The translations under genes were made by a program, and so were the position numbers. Of a stretch of 64,000 bases of DNA, positions 8,852-21,139 are shown one piece after another (the first letter of the stretch is position 1; each line of letters opens with the position of its first letter). The stretch comes from Rallus limicola (lineage: Eukaryota > Chordata > Aves > Gruiformes > Rallidae), in NCBI GenBank assembly GCA_022605955.1, contig JAKCOZ010000008.1, positions 23,747,083 through 23,811,082 on the forward strand, written 5' to 3'. Under the pieces are notes generated by a model. The model ran no database searches, was not told where the DNA came from, and was given only the letters and a program-made list of their open reading frames with translations.

Positions 8852-8868
8852 ATTGTTCCTATTGTTCC
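8852..8868 (+). promoter_or_regulatory. Tandem SOX-like sites (ATTGTTCC twice)
   Basis: Two direct copies of ATTGTTCC start 9 bp apart (8852 and 8861), roughly one helical turn, in otherwise GC-rich promoter DNA. ATTGTT is the HMG-box core bound by SOX proteins. SOX2 and SOX11 are established regulators of NEUROD1 in neural progenitors, so the placement is plausible. Confidence 0.4.
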
Positions 8869-9129
8869 GGGGTGCGGCCTCCGCGGGTCCCCGTCACCCC
8901 TCACTTGGCAGCTCCGAACCCCGCAGCCTTCCTGTCCCCGTCCCCGCTCCCCCGCCACCTCGCACGCACCCCCACCCCTACCTTCGTGGCTTTCTTCGCT
9001 GCTGGGGCCGAGGGGGAACGGCGTCCCGGGGCTGCTGCGCCCCACGGTCTGTCCTGCCGTCTGGAGTAAAGGCTGCTGCGCTGTCCCCGAGTTTTTGATG
9101 GGAATACCGCTGGTTAACGGGGAGTGCTA

Positions 9130-10470
9130 GTAAAAGATGCTGCGCGACGGCTTCGAAGTCTTTGAACGCCTTGGCGGAGTTCGCGAACCCCGCCAAATTT
9201 GAGAGGGATGTTTCAATGGGGGAGACAGCCCCCTCACAGGACAGCCCGGGGAGCCTGGCTACCGGCACTCCGTGTCTGAGGGTTAATCGATGAAAGGAAG
9301 AAAAAGAAATAATTTATTTTCGCCTCGTGCGATTTAAACGCGAATCTTGTCATTCCTCCCTGCGGGGACCGACTCGAAAGAAATTTTTCCAGGTCGGGTT
9401 ATTTTTGAAATGTTTCTCTCCTGTTCGTGACCTATATAGCCCTGGGGCTGGCGGGGACTCCGGGGATTGTTCGCCTTCTCGGTAACCAAATACGAAGGAC
9501 AACCGGCGGCGTTTTGTTATCTCCAAGCTGCCCCGTTCTCCCTGTGAAACGGGGGGATGGCAGCACGATGCGCGCTGGGGTCGAACGAGTTGGGCGGGAA
9601 CAGGGCACCCTCGGGTCACCGACGGCCGCGGCCCTTCCCCGAGGCACGGCCGGGAGGGAAGCGTCGGTGCCGGCCCACCTAAGGGCGACCCTTGCCCGTG
9701 ACGAGCCCTCCACCCCTCCGCCCGCAGAGGTGCCCCCCGAGGCGGGGACTGGCAGGATGCCCGAGTCTCGGGCGGCGGGGCAGGGCCCCCCGCCGGGACG
9801 GCCGTCCCCTCGGGAGCGCTCCCCCCCGTTAACGGGGCGCTGCTGGGACTGCCGATGCGGACGCGTTTTGGAAGCGATGAGGTTTGAACGGGTTTTGGAG
9901 GCGCGGAAGACTGATGGGGCTGGACCAGCCCTGTCTTGACTGCGGGAAAGTGTCACCCGGGTTTGGATGGGACGAACTGGGAGCACACCCGGAGTGTGGG
10001 GCGCCGGAGAAACAGCTGGCAAAGCCCACAGGAGGAGGGCACTGGCCGAAAGGGGAATCTCGGGGAGCGGTGAGAGCTTTGGGGCGCTCGTGTGCCCCTG
10101 AGCGTATTCAGTCAGCTTCCCCGAGAACGAAATAAAGCCGAGGAATTACCGACGGACAGGGAAATAGGGAGACAAATACAGAGGTGGGCAGTTGCACAGA
10201 GGGGCTTAAATGGAGCCCTGCGCGGGGGGCTGGTTCTGCCCCGGGAACGAGGGAACGCGCTTGGGCGTGCTCGCAGGTACGAGGCTCCTCGGTGCAGCCC
10301 GTCGGGGCGGTGAACGGGCGGTGCGCTCCGGCTGCGGCGGGACTCTGCCGCGCCGGCTTCGTTCTTGCCGGTGCTCTCGCTGCTCCGGCACCGCTTCCTC
10401 TCCCCGCATCTCCCGGGCAGCCGGCTCTTTCACCCTCGCTCGGGCCGTCCCCTGAATCCGTGGCTCCTGT
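9130..10470. other. GC-rich upstream DNA, no gene recognised
   Basis: The segment has continued CpG-rich composition and several overlapping long frames on both strands (up to 196 codons on the minus strand), none with a recognisable motif. An AT-rich break occurs at about 9290-9360. I see no convincing exon or RNA gene. Confidence 0.5.
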
Positions 10471-10479
10471 TTCCCAACC

Positions 10480-10700
10480 TTCCCTGTCCCTCCTCCCAGC
10501 ACCGTGACTTTATCTCTCCAAGCGTCGCTTTTTCTCCCCCTGACCTGCAGACTCCTCCTTCCCCATCTGGCTTCTAATTCGGCTTCTGCTTATTTTTCCT
10601 CCCGAATCCTTTCTTTCTCTTTTTCTTTCTTTTTTCTTTCTTTCTCTTTTTCTCTGCCCGCCTCCCTCCCCTTTTTCGCCCCCCTACCTCCCCCTCCCCC
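10480..10700 (+). repeat. Polypyrimidine tract (C/T-rich low complexity)
   Basis: Runs of TTTCTTTC, CTCCCTCCCC and related units make the plus strand almost purely pyrimidine for much of this interval, especially 10603-10700. It may be a triplex- or nucleosome-excluding sequence. Function is unknown. Confidence 0.7.
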
Positions 10701-10974
10701 CGCGGCGTGGCACGCGAACCGCACGCGTCCCAACAAAGCTCCGTCCCGGCCGCCTCCCGCCCCTCTGCTCCCGCCTCATCTGCTGCCTCCCGGCCGCGGC
10801 GGGAGGGGCAGCCCGGGGCCGGCTGCGGCCCGTCGCGGTGCTGGGGAGCGCAGCCTCTCCGCGGGGCGCCGCCGAGGGCTGAGCCCTGTCCCGGCCGGGC
10901 GGGTGGGGGGTTGTTGCGGTGGGGGAGCAGCGCTGTGGAAACGCCTTACAGTTGTCCGGAGAGCGAAATGCGCT

Positions 10975-11130
10975 CCCGAGGAAATCTCTTGGGTTTGCGG
11001 CATTATCTTAATTAAGATAATTGATTCATATTGCACCTGCGAGAGTGCGGGAAAAGGATGCCTCCCCAAATAGCTTAAAGCTATTGGAGAGAGGAAGCCG
11101 CGCTGATAATTTAGCGAGTGATTTACTGCC
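10975..11130. promoter_or_regulatory. Candidate enhancer with a 20-bp palindrome, about 2.5 kb upstream of NEUROD1
   Basis: It contains a perfect palindrome at 11002-11021 (half-site ATTATCTTAA), which pairs inverted GATA cores (TTATCT/AGATAA) around a TTAATTAA homeodomain site. A CACCTG E-box follows at 11034-11039, and an inverted repeat with 8-bp arms (AATAGCTT/AAGCTATT) at 11069-11085. The AT-rich, motif-dense pocket stands out from GC-rich flanks. Enhancer status is inferred. Confidence 0.4.
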
Positions 11131-11735
11131 TGGGCAGCCGGGCTGTTCGGTGTCTCTCCTTTCGCGGTCACGGTTCTCGCTCCGTTCCTCTCCAACGGGG
11201 CACCCACACAGAGCTCAAGGGTTACACTCCCCCCCCCTCCACCGCCAAAAAAAAATAAAATTAAAAACTGAAGGGAAAGTGTCGCTCCGCTGTCCCCCGC
11301 TCCTCTGTCCCACCACCCCCGGCTCGGCCCGGCCTCTCTCCATCCCGTTCCATTCAACCGCGGGGCCGGGGCCGCGGCCGCCGCCGGGAACCGGGCTGGG
11401 GAAGGAAGGTACAGTTTGGGTTTGCCCGCCCGAGCCCATCGCGGGCGTCCCCCGCTCGCCCCACTGCCGACTCTCCGACCAGAGGAGGGAACGGGACGAA
11501 ACGCTGCCTGGAACACTCGGAGCATAAAACAGCCGCTCCAGCCGCCTTGGCTCGGAAGTCACAGGGGGAGGATAACGCCTGTAAATGCTGCCCTGGTCCC
11601 GGTTTGGTGCTGGGGTGCGTCTGCACAGCACTTCCGAGCGTCTCTCTAGGATACATGTACAGCTGGGCTCGAAATCGGTACGCGTTATTAAGGTGATTTC
11701 CCTGCTCTTTTTCCCCTCCCCCCCCCCCCCGCCCT
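11130..11735. other. GC-rich upstream DNA with a C-run
   Basis: No gene was recognised. It includes a run of 13 C at 11718-11730 and a C-rich run at 11228-11237, marking the edge of the CpG domain before composition turns AT-rich at about 11740. Confidence 0.5.
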
Positions 11736-11739
11736 TAAG

Positions 11740-12560
11740 ACTGAGCATATTAATTTTATTGAGCCTTTCCCGGTTAGATAAACGCTGTTGTTGTTTTAAT
11801 TCTATAAATGTAAACTTCTATTTAGTTAATGGAAAATGCATCACCACCAAGGTTTAATTATCAGCTTTTTAAATTACTCTTTTAGTCAAGTGCACACAAT
11901 TATGAAATCACAGCAGATTTAAAATATAATTCAAAATGATTAAAAAAACCCAGAAAACTACGTACCATTAAAGCAAATGTCTAAATTGTATTGATAGGCT
12001 GGCTACTGCCTGCGCTAGAGTTTAAATAACACCAGCAGTCTTTGCTATCGGTGTCAAACCACCTCTGTTATTAGGAAAAAGGATTCTTATCAGACGGGAT
12101 TTAGATGCTGTTATAACTGCAAAATCTAATTATTTTTGATCCAGGCATTTACCCCCAGAGTCCCACCTTGTTTAAATAAAGTGTTTTCTTTCCTCTTGAA
12201 CAAATGCATTTCCATTTGAATTAAATATTGATAATTTGACCTTTTAGTTCCTTTAACTAATCAAAAGGAAAAAAAAAATCCAAATGTAGATCCCAGTGCC
12301 TTGCCCTAGTGGGTCTTTCCGCTTGAATAGACACTGAGATTAAATGAGTCAAACTTCCTCTTTCATTGCACTCTCTTTGCACTAATTGCTTATGCAAAAA
12401 TGCAGATTTGTATTAATTAGTAACTCCACTGATTAGTTCGGTGGTATTTTCAAGTAATAAATCATGCTGCAGACACGATTTTTGGCACGTCCCCAGTAGT
12501 GGCTCAGGATGCAATAAGTTTTCCATATTAAATAAAATCTTAGCCTAAATCTACCTTTTC
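11740..12560. promoter_or_regulatory. Candidate conserved non-coding element (AT-rich, homeodomain motifs)
   Basis: About 800 bp of complex, non-repetitive AT-rich sequence is packed with TAATTA/ATTA cores, for example GTTTAATTATCAGC, TCTAATTATTTTTG, TATTAATTAGTAAC and CTGATTAGTTCG. It also holds GATA-like TTATCAG, octamer-like TATGCAAA at about 12391 and E-boxes. This texture is typical of deeply conserved enhancers near developmental transcription factors. No coding frame of note is present. Conservation cannot be tested here. Confidence 0.4.
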
Positions 12561-15500
12561 GTTGCAGGTACACTGTGTACCACCTGCTGTACGCACCTGC
12601 TACGGGAAATTACCTTCTGTCCCTGGCAAGCCTCTTTCCTTTCCTTGATAATGCACTCTTCTTCACAGGGTGTAGACTTTAAAATGGGAAGCATGAATCA
12701 CAGAATCAAAGGAGAGAAATCGGATGTTATTTTTAACCGTTTCAAATGAATAATGCTCATTTTTAAGGGGATTAAACCCACCTAAGATACATCAGAGGCA
12801 GATAATATTTTTCTTTCCTGTGCCCAGCCACATGATCTCCTTTTACGGCACGTCTCACTGCATGCCTAAATTATCCTGCCTCTTTTTTTGATTTTACATT
12901 TCTTTTTCTTTGAGCTGCAGAGACTGATCTCTTAGAAACGTGACACTTGTTAACTGGAGTTCATGATAGTCAGGTACAGAGGCCTCAGCAGCAACAAGAC
13001 TCCGCGGTATCCACAGTGGATACTACCTAGTACTGTAAACGACCCCACTTGCTCCTATCATCAAACCACTCACAAAAATCTCTCCAGAGCATACTGAGGC
13101 TGATGTGTACAGTAACTTAGATCTACAACTGAAAAAACTTTCCCAATTTTTTCAAGAATCATCCTAGATAATACCTTCCTACCTGCTTCCCCTGGACAGA
13201 GTTGTCTACACTTCACATCGTTTCCTCAAGTAAGTCAGCATTGTACATGGGTATGACGATATGTACCACAACAAATAACGTTGACTAGTGCAGCACTTGG
13301 CAAAAAGAATACAAGGTTCCAAAGGGATATAAAAGACAACGACACTCTTCCCATCTCCTGATAGCTGACGCTTTTGGGAGCAGAACTTGAAAAACCTTTG
13401 CCTCTCTCCTGCCAAAACTCTCACTCGTGTAAGCAGGAGCACTGCCACGAGCTTGCAGGATCTGGCCTTTGGCCCTCAGTCTAAGAGATGCGCTGGGGTG
13501 GAAGAGCAGCAAACACAGGTGCCAGCAGATTATCCAAAGCTTTGCTGAGATTAAAATCTTGTCTCAATATGAGTTATTGCATATTCTCTAAATAGAAATC
13601 TCCTTAGTGGTGGCTTTAAAAGGTCTGCTTTTGTTTTCCTCTGAGAGAAAATAATGGTTGAACCCCAGGCTGTGCATAATAGCTTACGCATTTGTTCCCT
13701 CTGGCCATGCAATCTGAACATTTTGTGAGCATTTTGCAGTTACTAGCAAAAATACTCCTCCTCTTAATACCAAAGACAGAGAACAAAAGTCAAAACGCTT
13801 TTGCAGGGTTATACGAAAAATGATCCTGATAATTTTAGAACATGGTCACTTGTTTTAGCAATATCCTGAGAACAAAACAAAGTGGGTTAAATCAACGATC
13901 CACAGGGATGGAAAAAGAGATTCAAATAATCATTAAATCTTATTACATAATGCGGCTTTGTTTTTACCTCTCAGAGTGAGTTCACACCTGGGTCTGTGCT
14001 TTAAGTGCTCCACAGTGAGCTGGGCATGATGGAGAATCATTTTCCCATCACAGTACAGAGTAACCTCAACAGCTGTAGAACAGAACTAGTCAACTGAAAC
14101 TCTTGCTAAGAATTTTAAGAGTATATGGGGATATTCCTCATTATACAGAGCACCACATTTTTGAGCGCTTGCTTTCTTCTGCCATTCTGGCCATCACTCC
14201 CAATCTACTCCTATGATTGCCACTGGTATTTCATAATAGTGTTGGAAATGTCCAGGAACATGTATTGTCATATGTGATTGCTTTTCAGAGATGCTCTGGG
14301 TATGTTAACCATCCCAGCTATGACTGTGCTTTCCCCAACATACCACTGACATGTGATGTGCTCAATCTCTGTGTCGCAGGGTGGTGTCTCAACTTCTTAT
14401 CCACAAAGGGCAGGACAATCCTCAGGTAGCACACTTTGCTCACCTTCTTTCACTCCAGAGATACACTGAAGAGATGACATTTTGCCACCCAAAAAGCATC
14501 TTTGCTCTTCTTAGTTCCTGCAGGAAGTGTGTTTCGATTGCCCTCCATTGGATGGGGGCAGTTTTAACATTCACCTAAATGAGTTATGGCTATTCAGGCC
14601 CCAGGACTGAGAATAAGCATGATACAGGCGTAAATAGCCTGTAATCACATTCCAAGGACTTTCAAAGGCAAATACCCATTAAGATAAAAAATGCCTGAAA
14701 TACAAAGTATTTTCTTGTATGTTCTTGTGCAAAATTAACTTTCTGTGATCTTTCAGTAGAGAAGATGCAAGGGTCCAAGCACTGAGGCTTGCAAGCTTTG
14801 TTCAGATGCTCAGTGTAGGAGAACTGGTGGGCATTGATTTTAAGTAATTGTGGGAGAAGAATGGAGAAGGTAGAAAAAAAGCAGTAGATGGGGAATGGTC
14901 TATACACTGTAACCTGTCAGGTGCTCTTTGGGGGGAGGCTGGCTTATTGGAGTTACAGCATGAGCAGTCAATGATGCAAGAGCTAAGGATGTTCTGGCTG
15001 GAGTCATCTTGCAGGAAGATGTCCTGAACACAGATCTTTAGCTCAAGGCTCTGGAAGAGAAGAATCCTAAAGTGCTAGGGCTGAAGCTATGTGTGCACAA
15101 GCACTTCTCTCATGTGCCTGTGTAGACCTTTCATATTAATCTGTGGTGACTCTTGCCTAGGAAACCATTGATCTTTGCTAGTCATCTTCTGAACCCAGAG
15201 AATGTACGTCCTGAAGCCATGTAGCTCACTCATCTAGCTTAGTCCTTCTGTCAGAATATTTTTTTTCTCACTGCTGAACCTTTGCTTGGTTTATGTGTAT
15301 TCCCAAGAGAGGATGAACATGCTGGTAAATCACTGTTTTCTCCACAACCAAGCTCCAGTTACATGCCACTATGATAATATAAATATTTACTCGTTTTGTC
15401 CCTCTTCACTCTTGTAAGAGGATAAGAGCATCTGGCCCTTTGTTAGTACTCCATTGTCAGTTTGCTACAGCATCCACTTGTTTATGTTCACTTGTACAAG

Positions 15501-18500
15501 AACACATAAATAACCCTCCTCTCCACTGGTTTGCAGAGCACAGTCATTGTTGAAAGGAGGTGTTAAACCTACCTTCCTGCTGGCAGTGGGGAATTCCACC
15601 TGATCACAGTTCAGGTGCCTTGCAGAGCTGTGCTTGACAACGAGAAATACAAAGCAGTGCAGAACAAATTTATGGTTTTTGCATTTCTGTACCTTTATCC
15701 TGGCATCTCATGCTGTGACATTTGGCGTGATCTTTTTGGCAACACAGAGAACCTCAAAGCCAACAGCAGGGCAATGGAGAATGAGACCTAGCTGCTTTCA
15801 AAATTGACTGGATGTGTTGATGAAAGCACTTTGGCTATACCATTAAGATGTATTTTTTTTAAGATTTATTTATTTATTTATGTCTGTGTCATCTGTGGGT
15901 AGATCGGTGCTCTGCAATGCTATCAGTAAATAGAAGAACTACATATTCCTTCCAAAATGAATGTGAAGATTTAAGTTGTCCATGCTGATTTTGAATTAGA
16001 GGAAGAAATCTCATTAAAAAAAAATAAAATCTCTAGAATTCAAAAGCAACTGTCAGCTGTGTTGTGTTTTGTTTGGGTTTTTATTTTGTTTTTAACTATA
16101 GATTCAAGGTTCACAATAGCAAGAATCTCTACCTCTGAGAAATTTGTATTGCTGTAATAAATTATGCTGGAAAAGGATAAAATACAGATACCATTATAGA
16201 CCCTCAGCAATTACAGTCGGTGTCAGGCATATAATCACATTCAAAGGTAGTTTACAGTCCATTTTTTTATGTTATGTGTATATCCCCAAGTAGTTATGTT
16301 TCTTGGATTGCCTCAATTCTAAATTACGTGTTGTAATTTTGTGTCAGGTCATTGGACAGTTGATGTGACCAAAAGCAAATAAGAGCTGCACACTGGCAGG
16401 AGCAGCGCTGCCTTGCGGGTCAGGCTGCCTGTTACCAGCCCTGTTCTACTCCTGTCCTTTGATTAAGGACTTGGTTCTGAGAAAATGAGCCAGAATGTGA
16501 CAATGTAGATATCTGCTTCATGTTAAGCATGTGAGGGATCCCAGCAAAACCAATATGATTACTTGCACATCTTCTAGCTCATGCATCTATAGGGCTAGGA
16601 GCAGGGCATTATTTCACCAAGCTTTTGAAATAAACACTTTGGTGGTTTCATGTGCAGTTGGATAAATGTAACAGTTTGCTGCTGCTCAGGGCAAGGGGGC
16701 TCATTCTCTCTGCCTCCTTTTTTTATTTCTCTCTTCCCTTTGCTCTTGTCAGTGCTATCTGCCCCATCTCCTGAACCAAATCTGGTGCCTGAGGCTCAAT
16801 TAAGAGAACTGCTCATTACTGAACAGGTTACCCATTGTAGAAGACCTGACAAAACCTTCACAAGTGCATGGTAAGGGGCAGAAGTGAGAAGCCAGGGGCA
16901 GAATAAAGACAGGGAGAGAGGAGGAATGGGAGCAGGAAGAGACCCTCACTTTTTCTGCTGCAGTGAGGTACTACATTGAAACATTGTCTCTGGTGGAGCT
17001 GCACCATTTTCTCTTCCTTGCTAAACCATCCAGAATTGACCTGCTGAAAACATGGCTAGCAGGCAAGATGAACCTTTGATCTGGCCCACTATGGGAGTGT
17101 GGAGATCGGCGATGGGCAACATGCAATTCAATATGAGTTTTAGGTTAAGTCATTAAGTGGGTAAAATCACACAGATTATATGCATTTGTTACTGCAAATG
17201 TGGCAAGCTAAAAACCTGCTAATTGGTTACACACACTGTTTACACCACACTGATAGGTTAGTGATTATAACAAGTTCTAATAAACATATCTTATAGCTAA
17301 ATATTGTTAGTTTACCTTTGATGCCTAAAAGCATCCACACACCTGCTGTTTTGACCATCTTATTATGGCTGGTTCTTAATATGTTTTGTTACTCCCAAGT
17401 CCCTTCCTATAACTTCTTGGTTTAGGGGAGTCTGTACCCCTGTCATCAAGGCTGCTGTGTTTTGAGAATGTGATTATTAAAATCCTCTTAGCATGAGTAA
17501 ATTTTCCTGTCTCATGGGAACATGAGGATATTGTCAGGGCTTATGACTTCATTGAAGAGAGCTAGGCCACCAGCAGGCCTGCTGTCTTCCCCGACATGGG
17601 AGAACTGTGTTAATATGTTTATGTTATTCTGCCCTTCTCGTTTATTTTAGCTTTGTTGGAATCAACCAGTGACGGAATGGAATTCCTGCCTTCCCTGGTT
17701 CAGATCTCTCAACAACTGATCCCTGAGATTTCTTCAGCAAGGCTGAAGTCCCCCTGGATGGCTTAAGCCCAAGCCACCCGACTCACTGTACTGTCTACCT
17801 GCAGTGTGTTTCCTTCTCACTCCAAGGCCACCCTCATGTGTTGCCTGTGCTAGTTCAGTCTGAAGAACAGACACACAAGGCTGTTTAGGTCTACCTTTTC
17901 AGTTTGGAGAGATGGTAGCTTTCACTCCTTGGGGCAGCAATGTTGTTATAACCAGAAACTCAGCTAGCAAGTTCCCTGGGTGAGGAAATATCCAGTGAGA
18001 TACTGAGTCTTTCACACCAGGTTGGAGGGGGTTCTTTAAAAGGATTCACTAAGCAATATTTGGGAAGAAACATGGAAGAGTCAAGATCAGACTCAGAGAA
18101 GATGGCATTCAGGATCCATCACTAGTGACACAGGACTTTTTGCATCTCTGCAGCTAACTCAGGCTGTTATCCAACACGATCAATATACAATCACTTTCAG
18201 CCATCAGAGGCTTGTTTCTAACAACCCTAATGCTAACATTTATTTGATTACAAAATCCTGAGTTTTCTATACATACTTTCTGTAAACAGAAGAAAACCTC
18301 TTTTCTTTAAATGCCCGGAATTAAGTAAATGTTGTGTTAAACATAATGAATTTAAGCAAGGCTCTTTTTGGGCTCGTTTCTAGTTAACTGCAAGAGAACA
18401 CTTCTTCATTTTCTTGCATGAAGGTGCAAATTGGAGATCATACCTTTGACCATGATGTGAGATTGTTTACAAGGGACTGAGAAGAAACTTTCAATCAAAT

Positions 18501-20858
18501 ATAGGTATTAGAATATGAAATGAAGCAAAGATAATAGTTTTCATCAAATATTTTGCTTCATAGGGGCAATAGAAAATAAATGGATCACCTGCACAGAAGT
18601 TCACTTAGGTGCATTACTGCTGCAGTGGAGAGATGAATGAGGATGAAGGCAGTGCTGTGCAGATGAGTGGGAGGAGTGGGGGAGGCAATGAAACAAGGTA
18701 ACTCAAAGCCATCTATGTGCTCATTTAACTACTGTATTCCCAATCAACTTTCCAAATAAATTAGAGAAGATGAAGAATATCTCGAATTTATACCAGCTGC
18801 CAGGTGCCTTGCACAGTTAAAGTGTGCAGAGAAATACCACTGTGCTCTGTGGTCTGCAGGGACCATCAAGGCTCACAGCAGTAGCATCAGTGTCTCCTGA
18901 ATGGTCTTCTGTGTTGGTCATCCAGAACCACGCTATCCATACATGGGAGTAGGAAGGATTCTGTCTATGGACACTTGGGTCTGCTCGGGAATTGTAGTAA
19001 TATTTGAGTACAAGTCTGTATTTCTCTTCCTCTTTATCCTCGGTTCATCTCAGCACACATATTCTTGAAGATGGCACAGAGAGGTTGCTGTAAAGTCAGT
19101 GAATAAGGTCAGTAAATAAAGGTCATGTTCTCCTTTGTAAAAAATATCTGATTTCTTTGTCAGAGAAGATGAGGATGTCCTTTTATTCTGTCCCAAATTG
19201 AGCAAATATTTATTCAATGGTGTAAATAAGCAGGCTAATGCCCCTTATAAATCTATTTTATCATCTGCATTTGTTTGAATGAAAATCTTCCTCACATATT
19301 CTAGATGTGAAATAGCAATGCTATACGCATATGTGTATATATTGAAGGATAAAAGGATAACAGTGCATTGTACAAACAACACAGATCATATGCAGTAAAA
19401 AACCTGCCACTAGATTGTGTAATTTTGTTTTATAATTTGCTAGAAATAAATGTCTGTGTTGACATTTCATATTCTCAACCCTATGTCAGCCTCTGTGCAG
19501 TAGTCTTCCTGATGACTGTGCCTACCAGAAGATGGCACTAAAAGAACCTGTCCTATACATAGGCCCTAGAAAGAGGGCAACTCAGATTCACAAAATGGCC
19601 TTGAGTTTGTGAATGTAAAAGAATTAAAGAGCTATCTCTCCTGGATAGCATTCACTTTTCAGAAAGACTTTTCATGATGATGAAGAGGCTAAAAGTCAAT
19701 CAACTGTGGTACCTACTGGCACAGTGCTGTTTTCTCAAGTAAGCCCTCTTATTAAATGGCAACATTGCTGAGCCTTCAAATAAGATCTTATAACCAGGGA
19801 ATTGCTGTTTATAATTACTGTCTTCTGACTGGAAAATCAAGTAATTTTGAATAGAGATGTACTTCTGACTGAACAAAGGCAATTCTATGACTTCATGTGG
19901 AAACACAGTTTTAAAATTTTAGTTGAAAGTACAGATTCCCTTGTGACATGAACATTTTTACCTTTTGAAATCATATCTGGCAAATACTGAAGATTTCCTT
20001 GGCTTCGTGCTGAATTTCAGTAAAAGTAGGTTCCAGTCTTAAAATGCAAACCAGTGATTTCAGACAGGTTCCTACTACTGAATGACAGCTGAAGGGGTGG
20101 GAAGTCCTCCAGAGTCAGCAGCAGTTAGAGACAGACAAGAAGAAATTAACCATATATAATATTTTTGTGGAAAAGGAGACTTATTACAGAAAATCTGGAG
20201 ATTACAAGATGCAAACTTGTTCTTATCTCTTTCTCTCCTATAGCTTTAGCTTCTCATGATGGCTGATGAAAATGTCTTTCAGCATGATCCAAATGTCACT
20301 TAAGCCTCAGGGTTCACTTCACGTCTTTTGATGCATCCCTGATCAGGCTTTGTTTTGGGATGTGTGGTGGTATAGGACCATTAACCGTTACCAGTAAGTG
20401 CTAATGTTAATTACATTAAGCACAATCCTCCAGTTGGTCCATCTGTTATTAATTTCTTATACGTTATTTATTCTGTTTGGGGTTTTCTCTGTGCTCCAGG
20501 AAGACATCTTCTCATTTTTTTCTGGTCTTATTTCAGTGATGTTGATTCATGTATGTCTCAATGAAAAACGTATATATTAAAAAAAAATTAGCTTTGACTT
20601 TTCAAGCGATGTTTAAAGATTATTTCTGCATGTGATTTTAATGTTTGGTTTTGGCGTTGCAGCTGAACATTTAGCTTAGTAAATGTCTTCAACGCCTTGT
20701 ACTTCATGTAGTGTACCTCTTGAAAAAATAAATCTCAGTGTATTTCTGGATGAATTTGGATGTTTTCCTTGCACTGGGATATGACATGATCTGCATATGA
20801 CATTTTGTTTCTTTGCTATCATCACTTGAGAACTGTATTGGTTTCCGTTTCCCCTGCT
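12561..20858. other. Gene-desert sequence, nothing firmly recognised
   Basis: This is mostly AT-rich complex DNA with very few repeats and only short open frames (81 codons or fewer). A (TTTA)n run occurs at 15865-15881. No exon with convincing splice sites plus coding potential, and no RNA gene, was recognised. Confidence 0.5.
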
Positions 20859-20906
20859 AACTTTCTTTTTTTCTTTCTCTCTCTTTTTTTTTTTTTTTTA
20901 AATTTT
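20859..20906 (+). repeat. Polypyrimidine tract (T/C with T16) ahead of an exon-like segment
   Basis: The plus strand runs through CTAACTTTCTTTTTTTCTTT and then 16 consecutive T before AAATTTTCAG. As a low-complexity run it is certain. It also forms a strong polypyrimidine tract with a possible branch point (CTAAC) for the acceptor at 20909. Confidence 0.75.
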
Positions 20907-20909
20907 CAG

Positions 20910-21001
20910 ATCATTAACCACAGAAAATGGTGCTTCCAGTATTACTCAGCTGCTACTTTACTTCTGGTGGTTGCTCAGCTCTGCTACCGGCTGGGCCGGT
21001 G
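20910..21001 (+). other. Exon-like segment (92 bp) with strong splice sites
   Basis: The acceptor is a long polypyrimidine tract ending TTTTCAG (20909). The donor is GGTG|GTGAGT (21002 onward), close to consensus. Two of three plus frames are open through it; the frame starting at 20910 would encode a hydrophobic stretch around TLLLVVAQLCYRL. I recognise no protein family, and a 92-bp open frame is weak evidence for coding. It may be an exon of an unannotated lncRNA or a chance pairing of splice motifs. Confidence 0.3.
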
Positions 21002-21139
21002 GTGAGTGACACGGGCAGGTCGTACGTCTATAGCTACCAGCCCGTAGCGCTTCCAGCACCGCAACTAATTACTATAAAGTAATAAGCTCACATAAAGCAG
21101 TCAGATTAGGATGTAGATAATGGCAGTACGTCTAAATTT

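Larger units (their letters stand above)
5930..11660. promoter_or_regulatory. Extended CpG-island domain over NEUROD1
   Basis: From the start of the 3'UTR, through the coding exon, intron and promoter, to about 3 kb upstream, CpG dinucleotides are frequent and GC is high, contrasting with AT-rich sequence on both sides. Broad CpG domains of this kind are typical of polycomb-regulated developmental transcription factor genes. Many long open frames inside it on both strands are compositional shadows. The island is not continuous; the limits are by eye. Confidence 0.65.

Noticed and set aside
8443..9130. Several overlapping open frames of 130-208 codons on both strands at the CpG-island promoter
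   Set aside because: Low stop density from high GC; the products are Arg/Pro/Gly/Ala-rich with no domain, and all frames compete.
9432..11525. Minus-strand frames of 196 and 249 codons upstream of NEUROD1 (9432-10022 and 10776-11525)
   Set aside because: Compositional open frames in CpG-rich DNA with low-complexity runs and no recognisable motif.
12690..12730. AATCACAGAATCAAAG resembling a CR1 3'-end tail
   Set aside because: Only about 16 bp match and the adjacent sequence does not continue as CR1.
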